Shown here piece after piece: positions 12,000-24,224 of a DNA stretch of 64,000 bases. The notes beneath the pieces are model-generated. The model saw only the letters and a program-made list of their open reading frames with translations. It ran no database searches and was not told the origin of the DNA. The position numbers and the translations under genes were made by a program. This DNA comes from Magicicada septendecula (lineage: Eukaryota; Arthropoda; Insecta; Hemiptera; Cicadidae), in NCBI GenBank assembly GCA_034769895.1, contig CM068367.1, positions 111,398,654 through 111,462,653 on the forward strand, read 5' to 3'. Positions within the stretch are counted from its first letter, which is position 1. The number at the start of each line of letters is the position of its first letter.

Positions 12000-12528
12000 A
12001 GATGCTTATTGCCATCCTTTTGGCGGGGAGGGAGGAGAATTAACCATTATATGGATATTAGATCAGATAACGAAAACATTATATCAGATAGCTATTACGC
12101 AATGACGAAGATTTTGAATATTGTCCTCCTAATATAACCTGTTATTTTACAGCATAAAACTAGATTTTAAAAATATAGACCTACATTCAAGAAAGCAGCC
12201 TGGACATGTTTTTATGTGTGAGCGTGGGGAGGTGGACACGTGCGGTCGTGCGTCTCTCGGTTCTCTCCCCATACAAACACGAAATGTCAAACTCGTCTGA
12301 CGACAATGTCAATAGTTGGTCCGACACGACCAGAAGAGAAAATTGCAAGAATTCTTGGAACTGTTTTCTTTTACTGTTCTATATATAAAGCGACGACAGA
12401 AAAAATAAACATGACACAGTAGCAACAGCGCAAAGTCAGTGAAATGCAATTAGAGGCACACAGGGTGTGTTAATCTGATGTCGCTTAGGGATTACTACTT
12501 TGTTGAGGGTGGTGGCGAGGAAAACATG
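12000..12528. other. No gene recognised
   Basis: Overlapping 60-codon frames at 12206-12422 have no recognisable protein. Confidence 0.5.
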
Positions 12529-13590
12529 TATAACGTGAAAATTGCACTCTCAACAATTTTACGGGGACAAAGTCATGTTGTACCCAGGGAGAAATATAAA
12601 TTCGTAGAAAGCGGGGAGAAAATGAAACTAAAAACTACCGATTAGAGCGGTGGTACTTCAAAGTAAGAAATATTAAAATGTTGTAGTAGGGCGCGGTAGT
12701 TGTTCATAAAGACGACCTTGCGTTGACGCCCGTGAGTCGGCTAAAAACTATGAAAAGTAACGTAGCGGACGAACCGTCATAAAACTGTACTATTTTCAAG
12801 GGTATCAGAAAACTTCCCTAAGATTGTAAAAAGTTAAGTGCATCTAACAAAAGGAACCGTTAGGTTAGACAGAGAGCGATAAGAGCGAGATGGAGAGAGA
12901 CGCTAAGTTTCCTACCACATTTTCACGTATTCACGTTGAGAATACGTGAACAAGGATATACTGTGTATTCAACAAGTGTATTAGCATACGGCACATGTGT
13001 AATTATCACTAAGTTAATTAAGTGAATTGTGTAACACCTGTGAAACCAGTGTAAAAATAGTGCAACTAACAAGGATAACTGTACAACGGTCAACGTCAGA
13101 TCACCAGCCTGGAACCCACAGCATTGATGACATCGCATCGCAGAGTAATTCAACATACACGTAAATAATAATATGAACACTCATTTCAATATTGCTTATT
13201 AAATTGAAATGTATGTCAATCTTATTTGGTGACTCAAGAAGTCTAAGAATCCATTGCCAAGAATAAGCACGAACAAATTTTATAGTAAATTTATTGAAGT
13301 ACTGACTTATAAATTTTGTAATATGTGAATGCAAATCGTTATTAAAAAACTTAATTAATAACAATCAAATTGTGTTTATTTATTACTGGCGCCCTGGGAT
13401 AATCTTAAGAGTTGGTACACTAAAGTAAGTGTGCTATCTTGTTGCTGAGAATTAGTATGTGATAAATATTAATATTGTCATTGAGTAATTTAACTTGATA
13501 AACTCTAACTTTATAAATGCTCGTAGGCCAAGTAGTATGAAAAGTAGTAACGTGAAATAGTAGTAAGGCCTATATTAAAAGTGTATTACA
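12529..13590 (+). mobile_element. Gypsy-like LTR plus leader, copy A (internally deleted)
   Basis: Homologous to 21402-22960 across its length, starting at TATAACG and ending at TATTACA. Near 13384 the sequence is ATTTATTACTGGCGCCCTGG. TGGCGCC is the start of a primer-binding site complementary to the 3' end of tRNA-Lys, as in many Ty3/gypsy-type elements. I therefore read the upstream part as LTR and the following 200 bp as leader. Compared with copy B it lacks about 525 bp; a 24 bp hairpin (TTCACGTATTC/GAATACGTGAA, 12924-12950) sits at the junction. No gag or pol follows. The 5' limit comes from homology only, and no target-site duplication was identified. Confidence 0.6.
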
Positions 13591-14000
13591 CATGATATGT
13601 ACAATTAAAATAAAATTAGCAGTAAATTAATTAATTGTTGTAGTAAATAATTTATAGATGGAAGTTATTCGTTGTAAAACTTATTGGGTGTAAAATAAAG
13701 AGTTGAGACTATTAATTTGTGGTGTGCGAAAGAATGTTAGGAAAATAAAGTACTAATAACAAATAATATTAGTCCTCCACTACTGTAAATGTTCGATTTT
13801 GACATCTCGTTTCGGTTTATTAAACTATTTTCAAATCACCATTAAGCAACAGCTCAAAGAAACATACAAAATCATGTAGCGCTATCCCTCCAAATCGTGG
13901 AATGACGTCTCCTAGTTTTAACCAGATGGGCGCCATATATCTGAAAATACGGCAACGTGGCTGCCCCTGGACTTTATTGAGGACGTTTAGAGTCATGTAG
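13591..14000. other. No gene recognised
   Basis: AT-rich sequence after the end of homology with copy B. Confidence 0.5.
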
Positions 14001-15250
14001 GTGTGCAGATAAGTCGTGACCGTTGGTTAAGTGTCCGCCCACGTTCGGTGAGATGTTTACGACTGGAGATTCGGGTAGCGTATCGAATGGAGGAATACAA
14101 CTTTGCAGAAAGCTCGGGTCCGCTACCAGCTACGATCGTCGAAGTACAGCAGGCTCCTTTTTTAGCGGAAGGTGACTTTATCGCCCGACACAACGACTCT
14201 GTATGTTGCCTAAGGAATAAATACGCAGGAGCGATACTCCGCAGCCACCTTAGAGCATTATTCGCTTCCGGTAGAATGGGGATGCATAAAAACCCCAACT
14301 TACAAGAAAATCTAAGCATAACCTGATGGAAGTGCAGGCCTACACGACAAAAGTGCAGCCGATAAGAATTTGACACCACTGAGAGCATATTCGATGCAAC
14401 GACTCCGTCACTATCCCGGAGTTTGTCCTCCCGGCGAGAATAGAGCCGCGCTACCTTGAGTGAGAGTCCGCCGGTGCTGTCGGCTTATTTCTGTGACCGA
14501 GACAGCCACCTTTCCGAGAGGAAAACTTGGTGTACATCCTCTCGGAAACCGCAGGTTTACGCAACAACTTTGCAGACTGAGCCGACAGCTCTGTTCATCG
14601 ACGTGTAGGAGAACACGAGATAGTCTACGTAAAGCAGAAAGCTAGTGTAAAAAAAAACGACAATAGTACTTAGAAGGGCAGCAGACTAATGGAAGATTTA
14701 CAGGCAGAGAGAAGATCCACGGGGTGTCTTGCGCCCTGGTTTGTTTGCGCGCCAACATTGTAGCGCGGTCGTTTGCTCTGTACAAATTGTTAGTGTGCGG
14801 TCCACAAATAGATGAAAGCATGTATATCGTGCGGGCACCGCTGATTTTCCATGCTCCAGCCAGACGCCACGCCGGAGGCGCGACTCCGTGCCCCCCTAAG
14901 CCATCGCCCGCAGGAGCGTAGAGGCGCGCTGGCGTGGAGAAGCTCGACCGCCCGGAGGCAAGTCGTCCGAAACGATGGGTTGCTACACCAGGACAACTGG
15001 CTCCCGCAAGTAGGCGTTGCACAACCTCGCAGTTTCCTGTGTACTGGGTTGCAGCTCAGCCGAGACGGCAAAGCAGGTGCTGGACTGAGGTGGGGATTCT
15101 TGGTGTCTGCCAGACACTGTGCAACTTCAGAGTCGGCAAGCCGCAGGTAAGGATTAGCGTAAGGAGGCGGAGTCCAGAAGGTTGGTGGGTACTGTCTGAG
15201 GGGTTCATGTGAAGAATTACATTGTCCATGCTGTTTCTGGAAGATTGTCT
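14001..15250. other. GC-richer pocket with nested inverted repeats, no gene assigned
   Basis: Clearly richer in G+C than its flanks, with overlapping frames on both strands (for example 14003-14323 plus and 13993-14388 minus), none with a recognisable family. Inverted repeats are nested: GCTGTCGGCT (14476-14485) pairs with AGCCGACAGC (14580-14589), and inside them TTTCCGAGAGGA (14511-14522) pairs with TCCTCTCGGAAA (14537-14548). It could hold an exon, a promoter region or a structured RNA; the sequence alone does not decide. Confidence 0.35.
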
Positions 15251-16280
15251 ACGAACGTCCGAATGTGCTAGATTCGCACAAGGGAAAGTACTATGGGTTG
15301 CTGTTCGTCTGATTACGACTTATAAACAGAAACGAGAGGCGCGGAAAGGAATCGAAGAGTTCGATTTTTTTAATTGGTCTAGTGTACACACATAAAGGCC
15401 CATCACAGACGGGCATGAACGCATCCCAGTCCACTCTCACCGAACTCCCAAACACCTGGAGTAATTTTCCAAACTGTTTTAGTAATTTATCAAATTTTTC
15501 TTCAAACGACATCGGCCATCATTAACCTTATACTACCTTTACCTAATAATTTTATAGTACTGTATATTACAAAACACCGTTTCATTTTCAAAATATGTTC
15601 TAATATTAATTAAAAAATAAAATTTAACAATCAATTCGTTTCAAGATTTCTAATTCTTCTCTTTATATCGAATTCCTTGTTAGCCCCAAGTGACTTCTAA
15701 CTCTTTCCTAACCTCAAAAAATGTTAGGTGGAAATGATTTACTAACTACAGTCAAGTCAGCGATGCTGTACATGGCTACTTTGAGCACCTCGATAAATCG
15801 GCTCATCAGTCGTACATAACCGCTTTAGAACACTGTTGGGAAAAGTGTATAGATTATGTTGAAAAATAAATCTAAATTATTCCCAAAAAGTGTTGATTTC
15901 TTATTCAGAGCCGGATCTTAAACCCTACCCTCGTATGAATTTATATGTTAAACAGGGTTGATGATAAACATATAGTGTCGATATTATATAGGTAAATACA
16001 TATTTTTGTGAATCATGTTTTGTTTGACTCCAGCATTAGTCGGGTTGCGTCTAACGACTGAGACGTTCCCAGCTCTCATCCCCCACATTACATCAAAGTG
16101 TAAACGAACCGGTATTATTGGGAGCAGCCGTGAATGCGCTGAAGTCGAGTACTATACTTGGGTACGTATAATCCTGTCTGCATAGGCTCGTTATAAATAT
16201 CACCTGCTCAGATCTCATCAGATTACACTGCACATTTGAATCCGAACAACAGACATGAACTACACAATCCGGATGATGAC
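15251..16280. other. No gene recognised
   Basis: Ordinary AT-rich sequence. The 73-codon frame at 15291-15512 (minus) is not recognisable. Confidence 0.5.
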
Positions 16281-16293
16281 ACAGTGAATGAAC

Positions 16294-16297
<4 letters not shown>

Positions 16298-16341
<44 letters not shown>

Positions 16342-16358
16342 TGTGTGTGTGTGTGTGA
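16298..16358 (+). repeat. (GA)n(GT)n microsatellite
   Basis: About 21 GA units followed by about nine GT units. Confidence 0.95.
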
Positions 16359-17023
16359 CATATTGTGTAATAAAATACTATTCACAGGTGTTGTACGTTC
16401 CTTGGTATCTACCGCTGAAATCCGATATCGCTGTACGTGTATTTTGTACACGCTCTTGTTATGTATCGTTGTTTTCCCGTAAAACTAAATTAGGTTGCGC
16501 CGTCGTACTGCAGTCAGGCAATAATAACGCTGAATACATTACACACGTCGATATACGTTACATTACGTAGTAGCAGTGGCGGCTCGTGAGTACATCTACA
16601 GGGGGTTCACAATTAATAATTTGCAGTTTTTGAGATACACTGTGTCAAACACTTGTGTGTTGCTTGGAATATTCATATAATTTAGGCGCTGCTATACCTT
16701 GATGTAATGTATTAATTTTGAAACGAAATGTTATTATAGAAATTACTGTACTTTAACTATTTCACAACTTAATAATAAAGGATTACTTTATTGATCATAC
16801 TTGTTATAATATGCTAATTGTTCTTTTTTACTAAAACAATTATTTTCATTTAATTTTAAAGTAGTAAAATAAACGCAAAACAGAAAGCTTGTTTTAAGTG
16901 TTAAATATTTAGATAGTTAGTCACAAGGCCTCATGCTCTCAATTATTAGATTAGATTATTAAACACACAGAAAAAGGAAAATAATCAAAGCTGCTGCATA
17001 TGATGGTAAGGTCTAGTATTTAC

Positions 17024-19119
17024 TTACACAAATTTACTTGGATGGTAGCTTAGACAAATATTTTCTTTAAGTACAGTTTTTGTAAACAAAGTCCATCCTT
17101 CTATCTTTTCTTGACACAAAAACATCATAACTCTTTCATTGAAATTATGGATGTTAGAAATCATTTCCTTCTCGATTGCAAGCATGGCTAAAGCTGTAAG
17201 CCTCTCTTGACACATCGTAGACCGCAAAAATGTCTTTATCCGTTTTAGGGTTGAAAAACACCTTTCAGCTTCAGCAGTCGTCATTGGTATTGTTGCAATA
17301 ATTAATAACAGTTTATAACTTTCAGAAAATGATGACAATAAGTTGTTTTCAATAAAAAACTGTAAAAGACTAACAGCACCACGCATGTTTCTGAAATCAG
17401 TTCTTTTGTAAATGATTTCATTTAAACTTTTGTGATTCAAAAAGAGATACAGCTGAGCAAGATGTTGTGAATGAAAATCTTGTTTTTATTTGCGTTGTAA
17501 TAATGTCACAGGTTTCCTTGGCAGCCACTGTTCTACTTAAGTAAAAATCTTCTTCACGCCTCGATCGTTTAGGTGCATTTTCTGGGTACTGATTAACCAG
17601 CTCTGTCACTTTGTCCATGTTAGCTCTTTCCTTATCAATGGCTTTGACGAAGTGGTCAACATTGGCTTTAGTTCTCACAGCATCAGTGTAAGTTAGCTGT
17701 AATTGGTTGTACAAAATATCCACATGTGGCATTAATCTGTGAAAAATAGAAAGCCAAAATATAAACTTATTATCTCTAAGGAGACGAGCTAGGGCACCAG
17801 CTTTAATTATGGTGGTTGGTTGCTTAGAGGTTGATTGGATTTCCTCCATACATTCAATTAATTCCTCTCTGTACTCAAAAACAGTATTAACAGTTCTGCT
17901 CTTAAAATTCCACCTTGTAGCTGACGCCCGAGGTATTCGTTTGCCAACTATCTTGTCCAAAACAGCCACTCTCTGAAGGGAATTCGAAAAAAAATTGTTA
18001 TATCACGTAAGTCCGAAAAAAACTTCTGACATCTTGGTTTTGGCCTGTTGCTTGAGCTACAATCAAGTTCAACTGATGAGCGTAACAGTGAACGAAAAAA
18101 GCATGTTTATAAGTTTGTTGCACTATGGTCTGCACGCCAGCATGGTGCCCACTCATTACATTCGCACCGTCACAGCTTTGAGATACGAGTTTTTCTGGAT
18201 TTTGCACAACATAATCTAAACTGGTACAAATACATTTGGCTATAGATTCTGCGTCGTGCCCTTCAGGGTTATCAAATTTCCAAAATCTTTCAACTGGTTG
18301 GCCATTAGCTAAAACATAGCGGAAAACTATAACTAACTGAAATACAGACGAGATGTCTGATGTTTCGTCCGCAATCAAAGAAACATACTGTGCAGTTTTT
18401 ATTTCTTCTATTATGTTTTCTTGACATACAAAAAGCATACAATCTAACAATTCATTTTGAATTTCTTTCGAGGTACCTTTAAAGACAGTAGCGGTACTCA
18501 AGTGTCCTTTCAAAGATGAGTCAAGTTCTGCAGAAAAGTTTACAAACCCTTTAAATATGCCAGGATTTAAGGAATCGTCATCCTCACGATGACCTCGAAG
18601 GGCTAACTCAAATGCACCGCAAAATTTAATACAGTCTATAAGCTTAGAAAGGACTTACCTATTTTTAGTCACTTGTTCATTGTGCTTTTTAATATTTTGT
18701 CGATAAGCACTGTCAAGCTGCTGACGAACGTCAACCTTTCCCAGCAAATTAAAATCCAATGTAGCACTTATGTGTCCATGAGAACTTTCGTGTTTTTTAA
18801 TTTTTTGATTTAAATGAGCTAAGTCACAAACGCCGTTTTTCACCCAAGCAGGATCAGGTTTTTCACGGGAAAATAACAAACAAGGAAAACAAAATATTTT
18901 GTTTGTTTGTTCACAACCACAAAGCCAAGGAATTTTTTCGTATAGCTCTTCTTTAAATTCTCTTTTAAAAGTTCTAGGTTTTGATGTCGATGTTTGACTT
19001 ATATTAAGTCGGGGCGTTGGCCTACCACTCTCTTTTATTGCTATTTTAACTTCTATGGGTAAATTGGCAAACGCTACTTCGTTTAAATTACTAACTGAGT
19101 ACTTACAGGTACTTGCCAT
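17024..19119 (-). pseudogene. hAT transposase pseudogene (TTF finger, DUF4371, hAT dimerisation)
   Basis: The start ATG is at 19119. Block 1 (154 codons) has a TTF-type zinc finger: W65, C67, C69, C77, C80, then H110 and H114/H116. A TAA at 18657-18655 interrupts KNR-VLSKLIDCIKFC, where the family usually has an aromatic residue. The same frame then continues through the DUF4371/RNase H-like part, with LIADETSDIS and SQSCDGANVMSGHHAG carrying the two catalytic-type Asp residues and HCYAHQLNLIV the hAT motif. Two T-run indels near 18018 and 17992 and another shift near 17470-17490 break the frame. The last block (to 17024) holds TTAEAERCFSTLKRIKTFLR, the hAT C-terminal dimerisation region with the catalytic Glu. 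All domains are present and in order, so this is a recently inactivated gene. It is annotated as ZMYM1-like in many genomes; it is a transposon relic, not a host gene. Confidence 0.92.
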
Positions 19120-19883
19120 TATTGTACAGTAAGTAAAAACAACAGTTCACTAGCTACACTATAATAGATAAACTGTAATTTCAACTAAAACTTTATCACT
19201 AAAAAATAATCGAACTGCAAAACACAAATGTAACACGCGCGCGCGCCAAGGTAAGGAGCATCCACCGTCAACTACAGCCGTTCCACGGCAACTTCGTTAC
19301 TGTTCATCCCCCGCTATTGTCTACTCTCTCGTCAACCCACACTCCACACTTACGTGTATAATGAAATCCACGTATTTTTATCCAAATCGGGGTTTTCCTG
19401 TGTGCATAGCGGATGAATTGAATATCATTATTGATTGTGGTCACAGTTAAATATTAAAACATAATATAGAAGTAATTTAACCATATCGTTGTACTCCATT
19501 TATTACCCTGAATTGTAGTTTTTGTTTTAACATTTGTTTCCTCCACTGGTTTATTTTCTCCCCAGATAAATATGAACCTTTTGACTACATCGTCGCATTA
19601 GTATATGAAATATACGTTTATTAAGAAAACTTATTTTATACTGTTTTGCCGGTTTTAAGTTCAGTTTTTTGTAGTCACAATGTTGGTTTTGATATAATTA
19701 TATTGCTGTAATCAGTTGTGGTAAAACTCCTTTTTACCTGTGCACTAACTTCGCAGGTTGGTTTCGTATTTATCTGGAGTCAATTTAATCAATTATTTTT
19801 GTTTCTGGAGTGATAAAAGCTGAAACAAAATATACAATTAAGTTCTAGGATTTCGTTGTCCATGATGTGTCCGTTACTTAACT

Positions 19884-19957
19884 AAATACAACTATTTCAC
19901 TAACGACTCGGAACACAAAGTTTTGTGTTCCGAGTCGTTAGTGAAATAGTTGTATTT
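19884..19957. repeat. Perfect hairpin, 36 bp arms with 2 nt loop
   Basis: AAATACAACTATTTCACTAA and its continuation to 19919 are exactly complementary to 19922-19957; only GT separates the arms. It lies upstream of the hAT transposase start. It may be a real palindrome or a foldback artefact of sequencing or assembly. Confidence 0.95.
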
Positions 19958-21401
19958 ATACAATTAAGGTTTTAAATGTAAGAAATGACATGATATGAAT
20001 TTATTATCAGTTGTGTTTATTATTTATCTTCGAGAATACTTACAGCGCGTGTAGGCCTACCTAATAAAAAACTGTTACACTAAAAATAAAATGACAAAAC
20101 TTAAAAACGAAACATCGAAATGCTTACAGGACATGTATAGGTAGGTTATACATGAATAAAACTTTACACGAATACACACAGACACTTGAATACACGAAAA
20201 ATTTACTCTTGAGTTTACGTATTTGAAGCCGTGAACTTAATAAAATTATTGTGCTAAAATAAATACACAAACTTTAACCAAACGTTTACCTAACTCACAT
20301 CTGACAATAGAATATAGGCGGGCATATATGAGAACGAAGGTTGCCGAAGTTGCCCGAGTAGCTTCACGCTGTCAGTCTGCAGACTCAAGTCCGTGGAACT
20401 ACTGAGCTGAGCTGTGTCAGAGGCAGCTCATCGGTATTCTCCGTTAAGCCGCTTGTAAACATGTTTCCCCCCCTACCGCGAGCAAATGGACTCGCCCGTC
20501 TGTCGTATATCCCGTGTGTACAGCATCGAGAGCGGCGCATTCAGTCCGCTCCCAGCCACTGGCTCTTCATTACACTTAACTTCACTTGGCGCGCTCTACG
20601 CTGTTTTTCATTGTCCGCTCTTTTAAACTTACTGAAGATAAGCCATTTTAGTACTGCGTCAATAAAGATGTATAATTTATATCGTATAATTATTTTTATA
20701 GGGGGTTCACGTGCTCTTATGGATGACAATTTTTGTTGGCATTTTCTGTGTGTTTCCCTGCCGACTGTTGTTGGCACCACTGCTACAAGCATAAAAGCCT
20801 CACTCTCGTATTGCCTCCCTTCTGGCTAATAAGATTGTTTCGTATAATCTTACTGATACGATTCGTATTTTCCTTTTTAAATCTGACTGACAGGATAATT
20901 GAATACCAATAGTGTTTTCAAGCTTAAGCTGAAATTTATTATGCTAATAATCGATTTAATAAAAATAAAAATTTGTTTTATTTTTCTATTTTTGCGGATT
21001 ATAAACAAAAAAAGATTTTTTAGAAGTAATATTTGCAAGTAGAGTAAACGAACGTTTAAAGCGAGAAGTTGTGGCTTCATACGTAACGTGTGACGTTGGA
21101 CAGTTTTGGAATTGTGGTTTCAAAGGTGTTGAGAAAACGAAGCTCCTACTCGAAGGTTAGGAGACGACAGACCTCCATATGGATGGTCATCCCCTAGAAA
21201 CTGTTTTCAAGTACGAGGCTAAAGTCAGGAAGAGAAACTATGTTTCAGCTCAGGAAAAATAGCTGTTACAGATTGATAATGTAATTGTGGTTAACATCTG
21301 CCTCCAGAAACATTTTTTGGATTTTAACCCGTATGCTCACTTACTACATCCGCTTAAAATTTTGACTAGGACTGTTTATACGTGTTACTTGTATGTAGGT
21401 T
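19958..21401. other. No gene recognised
   Basis: Includes a GC-richer part (20330-20600) at the presumed eroded end of the hAT element. At 20696-20712, ATAGGGGGTTCAC repeats part of the hAT terminal region in direct orientation, possibly a scrap of another copy. Overlapping frames at 20461-20829 are not recognisable. Confidence 0.4.
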
Positions 21402-22960
21402 TATAACGGAAAATTGCATTCTCAACAATTTTACGGGGACAAAGTCATGTTGTACCCAGGGAGAAATATAAATTCATATAAAGCGGGGAGAAAATAAAAT
21501 TAAAACTACCGATTAGAGCGGTGGTACTTTAAAGTAAGAAATGTTTTAGAAGGGCGCGGTAGTTATTCATACAGACGACCTTGCGTTGACGCCCGTGAGT
21601 CGGCTAAAAACTATGAAAAGTAGCATAGCGGACGTACCATCATAAAACTGTATTATTTTCAAGGGTGTCAGAAAACTTTCCTAAGATTGTAAAAGTTAAG
21701 TGCATCTAACAAAGGAAACCGTTATGTTAGACAGAGGGCGAGTAGAACGAGATGGAGAGAGACGCTAAGATTCCTACCACATTTTTACGCGCAAATAGTT
21801 GACGAATAACGGAAAGCGTCATTTTTTAAGCGGGACGTGTTCGCTAGACAGATTGGGTAAATTTGAAATTAGCGGTATGTCAGAACAATCGGCGTGTATT
21901 TTGTCGATAGTTGGTGAGGGTAGTTTGTAGCAAAGTATAAAGAAACTAAGTGTAAGAAGTTAAGTTAGTCTACGGAGAGATTACAATACTAAGACTCGTA
22001 TATAGCGTATTAAGAAATTGTCAGTAAATTTAATAAGTATATTTCAATCGCAACGTAAATCAGTTACGGTAACGCGATATTAAGCCGTGTGGAAGTTACG
22101 CATCATAAACACTTAATAAGCGTTGACAAGAATAATTTTAGAGAAAATAAAGAAGATAAATTAAAATCGAGTAAAATATCCAAGTGTTACTTAGTACAAC
22201 ATCAATCGTTAAAAGTCGAATTACATAGCGAAATTTAATGTGTCAAGCATCATTGTATGGGACAGTCGGTCGAGAGTAGTTATCAATCCGGTGTTGGACG
22301 CACTTAGCTTTGATAAGGATATACTGAGTATTCAACAAGTGTATTAGTATACGGCACATGTGTAATTATCACTAAGTTAATTAAGTGAATTGTGTAATAC
22401 TTGTGAAACCAGTGTAAAATAGTGCAACTTAACAAGGATAACTGTTCAGCGGATAACGTCTGACCACCAGCCTGGAACCCACAGCATTGAGGACATCGCA
22501 TCGCAGAGTAATTCAACATACACGTAAATAACAAATATGAACACTCAATTTTAATATTGCTTATTAATTTTAAATGTATGTCAATCTTGTTTGGTGACTC
22601 AATCAGTCTAAGAATCCATTGCTAAGAAATAAACACTAACAGATTTTATAGTAAATTTATTGAAGTACTGACTTATAAATTTTGTAATATGTGAATGCAA
22701 ATCGTTATTATTAAAAAACTTAATTAATAACAACCAAATTGTGTTTATTTATTACTGGCGCCCTGGGATAATTCTAAAGAGTCGGTACACGAAAGTAAGT
22801 GTGATATCTTGTTGCTGAGAATTAGTATATGATAAATATTAATTTTCATTGAATAATTTAACTTGATAAACTCTTACTTTATACATGCTCGTAGGCCAAG
22901 TAGTATGCAAAGTGTTAACGTGAAATAGTAGTAAGGCATATATATTAAAAGTATATTACA
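21402..22960 (+). mobile_element. Gypsy-like LTR plus leader, copy B
   Basis: The fuller copy of the repeat at 12529-13590, in direct orientation about 8.9 kb away. The segment 21790-22314 is unique to this copy. The junction TTTATTACTGGCGCCCTGGG is at about 22749-22768, and the leader is shared to TATTACA at 22960. Both copies carry the post-LTR leader, so they cannot be the 5' and 3' LTRs of one element; they are two insertions or a segmental duplication. No gag or pol follows: the sequence diverges at once into unrelated DNA. Confidence 0.62.
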
Positions 22961-23239
22961 GGTTCTACTAAAAATCATGCTCCAGATTACTTAAAATTGT
23001 ACATGTTTTGCTCTTTAACTAGATAACATCCACTTACATCAAGCTAATAAAATTAAATCAGGAATATGGTTCAATATAAAGCTGTCATGATTGTATGACA
23101 GTAGTGCAAAAATAAACAGTTAATATTTAAATTCGATAAACTATGGTGGGTGCTGGATAGACAAGGTAAGAAATCGTCAGATAATAAAATTATAATTTGT
23201 AAAAAAAACCCAAGTCCAATATGGATATAAGTGGATTTG

Positions 23240-23575
23240 GCGAGCAATGGAAAAAGTGAGGTGGGTTGATAAGGTAAGGAATGGTGAAGTTTTAAGAAGA
23301 ATAGGGGAAGAGAGAAGGATCCTGAAGGTAATAGAAAATAGGAAAAGGAATTGATTGGCTCATTGTTTACCAAGAGACTGCGTGCTTACAACTGCCGTGG
23401 AAGGTGTCATAAGAGGAGAGAAAAGAAGAGGGCGTAGAGGAATGAAGTTAATAGAGAGCATTAAAATCAGAGGCTGTTACGAAGAAACGAAAAGACTGGC
23501 ATGCGATAGGACAGCTTGGAGACCTCTTACCATTTGAAGATCTGCCTTAGGGCGGAACAATAAATAATAATAATA
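23240..23575 (+). mobile_element. LINE 3' end (family C)
   Basis: Reads MEKVRWVDKVRNGEVLRRIG, then ERRILKVIENRKRN with a stop where Trp is expected, then TTAVEGVIRGEKRRGRRGMK, then KRLACDRTAWRPL. This matches the family pattern (WVDKVxNEEVLRR, KWIGHxLRxxxL, RGRGRRR, AxDRxxWR). It ends GGGCGGAACAATAAATAATAATAA, a typical 3' tail. It is a 5'-truncated copy with one nonsense change. Confidence 0.75.
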
Positions 23576-23789
23576 TGGATATCTGGGATTCAGATGTAGG
23601 GCACAACTAATAAATCAATTTGGAAATGTGATAATAAATATAACAATAAATAGTAAAATTCAGTAAGCAATTAATAATAAAGCAAATTAGAATTCGCAAT
23701 GCTGATGAAGAGTTAATAAACTATACGTTTATTCATGTAAATGTATACGATGTTAAGAGTTTTAAGCCAGTCTTTCTGAAAATTATTAT

Positions 23790-24014
23790 GACTACATGAA
23801 AAACAGATATTGCAGAAAACAAAGAGTGGTGAATTGATCATCTCAATAGGATGCCAGATGGCAGGTTGCCTATGGAAGTTTGGCAATACAAGCCTGTTGG
23901 TCAGCAAAGTATAGGAAGACCTAGGAAGCACTGGTGAAGTGGATATATTCCTTTGGCACCGGAACAGGTGATTAACCTAGTCCCTGATAGAAGAAGAAGA
24001 AGAAGAAGAAGAAA
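23790..24014 (+). mobile_element. LINE 3' end (family B-like)
   Basis: Translates in part as IDHLNRMPDGRLPMEVWQYK, then PVGQQSIGRPRKHW and a stop. The 3' UTR carries CCGGAAC followed by a hairpin (AGGT 23966-23969, ACCT 23975-23978), AGTCCCTGATA and a GAA tail of about seven units. Only the last 80 codons or so are present. Confidence 0.75.
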
Positions 24015-24224
24015 AGAATACATGTATATAGAGAGATAAAGAAATGTGCACTAACGGACTAAGTTATGTGCTGAATCCGTGCACTAATTTTCTGCAGCGT
24101 ACCGGTGTATTTATTAGGAAACTTGGTTTATCATTAATTTAGTTTTCGTGGTGTCATATTCGAAATCTCGTGTGAGGAGATACGAAATTTCATTCGCCCC
24201 TTAACTCATATGAAATTAATTTGG

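Larger units (their letters stand above)
16574..20487 (-). mobile_element. Decayed hAT (ZMYM/TTF-finger type) DNA transposon
   Basis: The left terminus CAGTGGCGGCTCGTGAG at 16574-16590, followed by a GGGGGTTCAC block, is typical of hAT elements of the ZMYM-like group. The transposase relic (17024-19119) is read on the minus strand. The right limit is inferred: at 20463-20487 the sequence CCCCCCCTACCGCGAGC resembles the inner part of the opposite terminus, but the terminal CCGCCACTG is missing, so the right end appears eroded or rearranged. No 8 bp target duplication could be assigned. The roughly 3.9 kb size fits an autonomous hAT element. A 74 bp hairpin lies at 19884-19957. Confidence 0.6.

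Noticed and set aside
14003-14326. A 107-codon gene in the GC-rich pocket
   Set aside because: A longer frame lies on the opposite strand and neither has a recognisable domain; high GC alone lengthens open frames.
18645-18660. AGGTAAGTCC in the hAT transposase as a splice donor
   Set aside because: The reading frame continues in phase after the TAA with family-typical sequence, so a simple nonsense change explains it better than an intron.
20541-20556. CCCAGCCACTG as the right end of the hAT element
   Set aside because: The terminal match is short, the following 8-mer does not match the left flank CGTAGTAG, and a better inner match ends at 20487.
12529-22960. One complete LTR retrotransposon with these two copies as its LTRs
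   Set aside because: Both copies are followed by the same primer-site leader, which only a 5' LTR should have, and the sequence between them holds a hAT element but no gag or pol.
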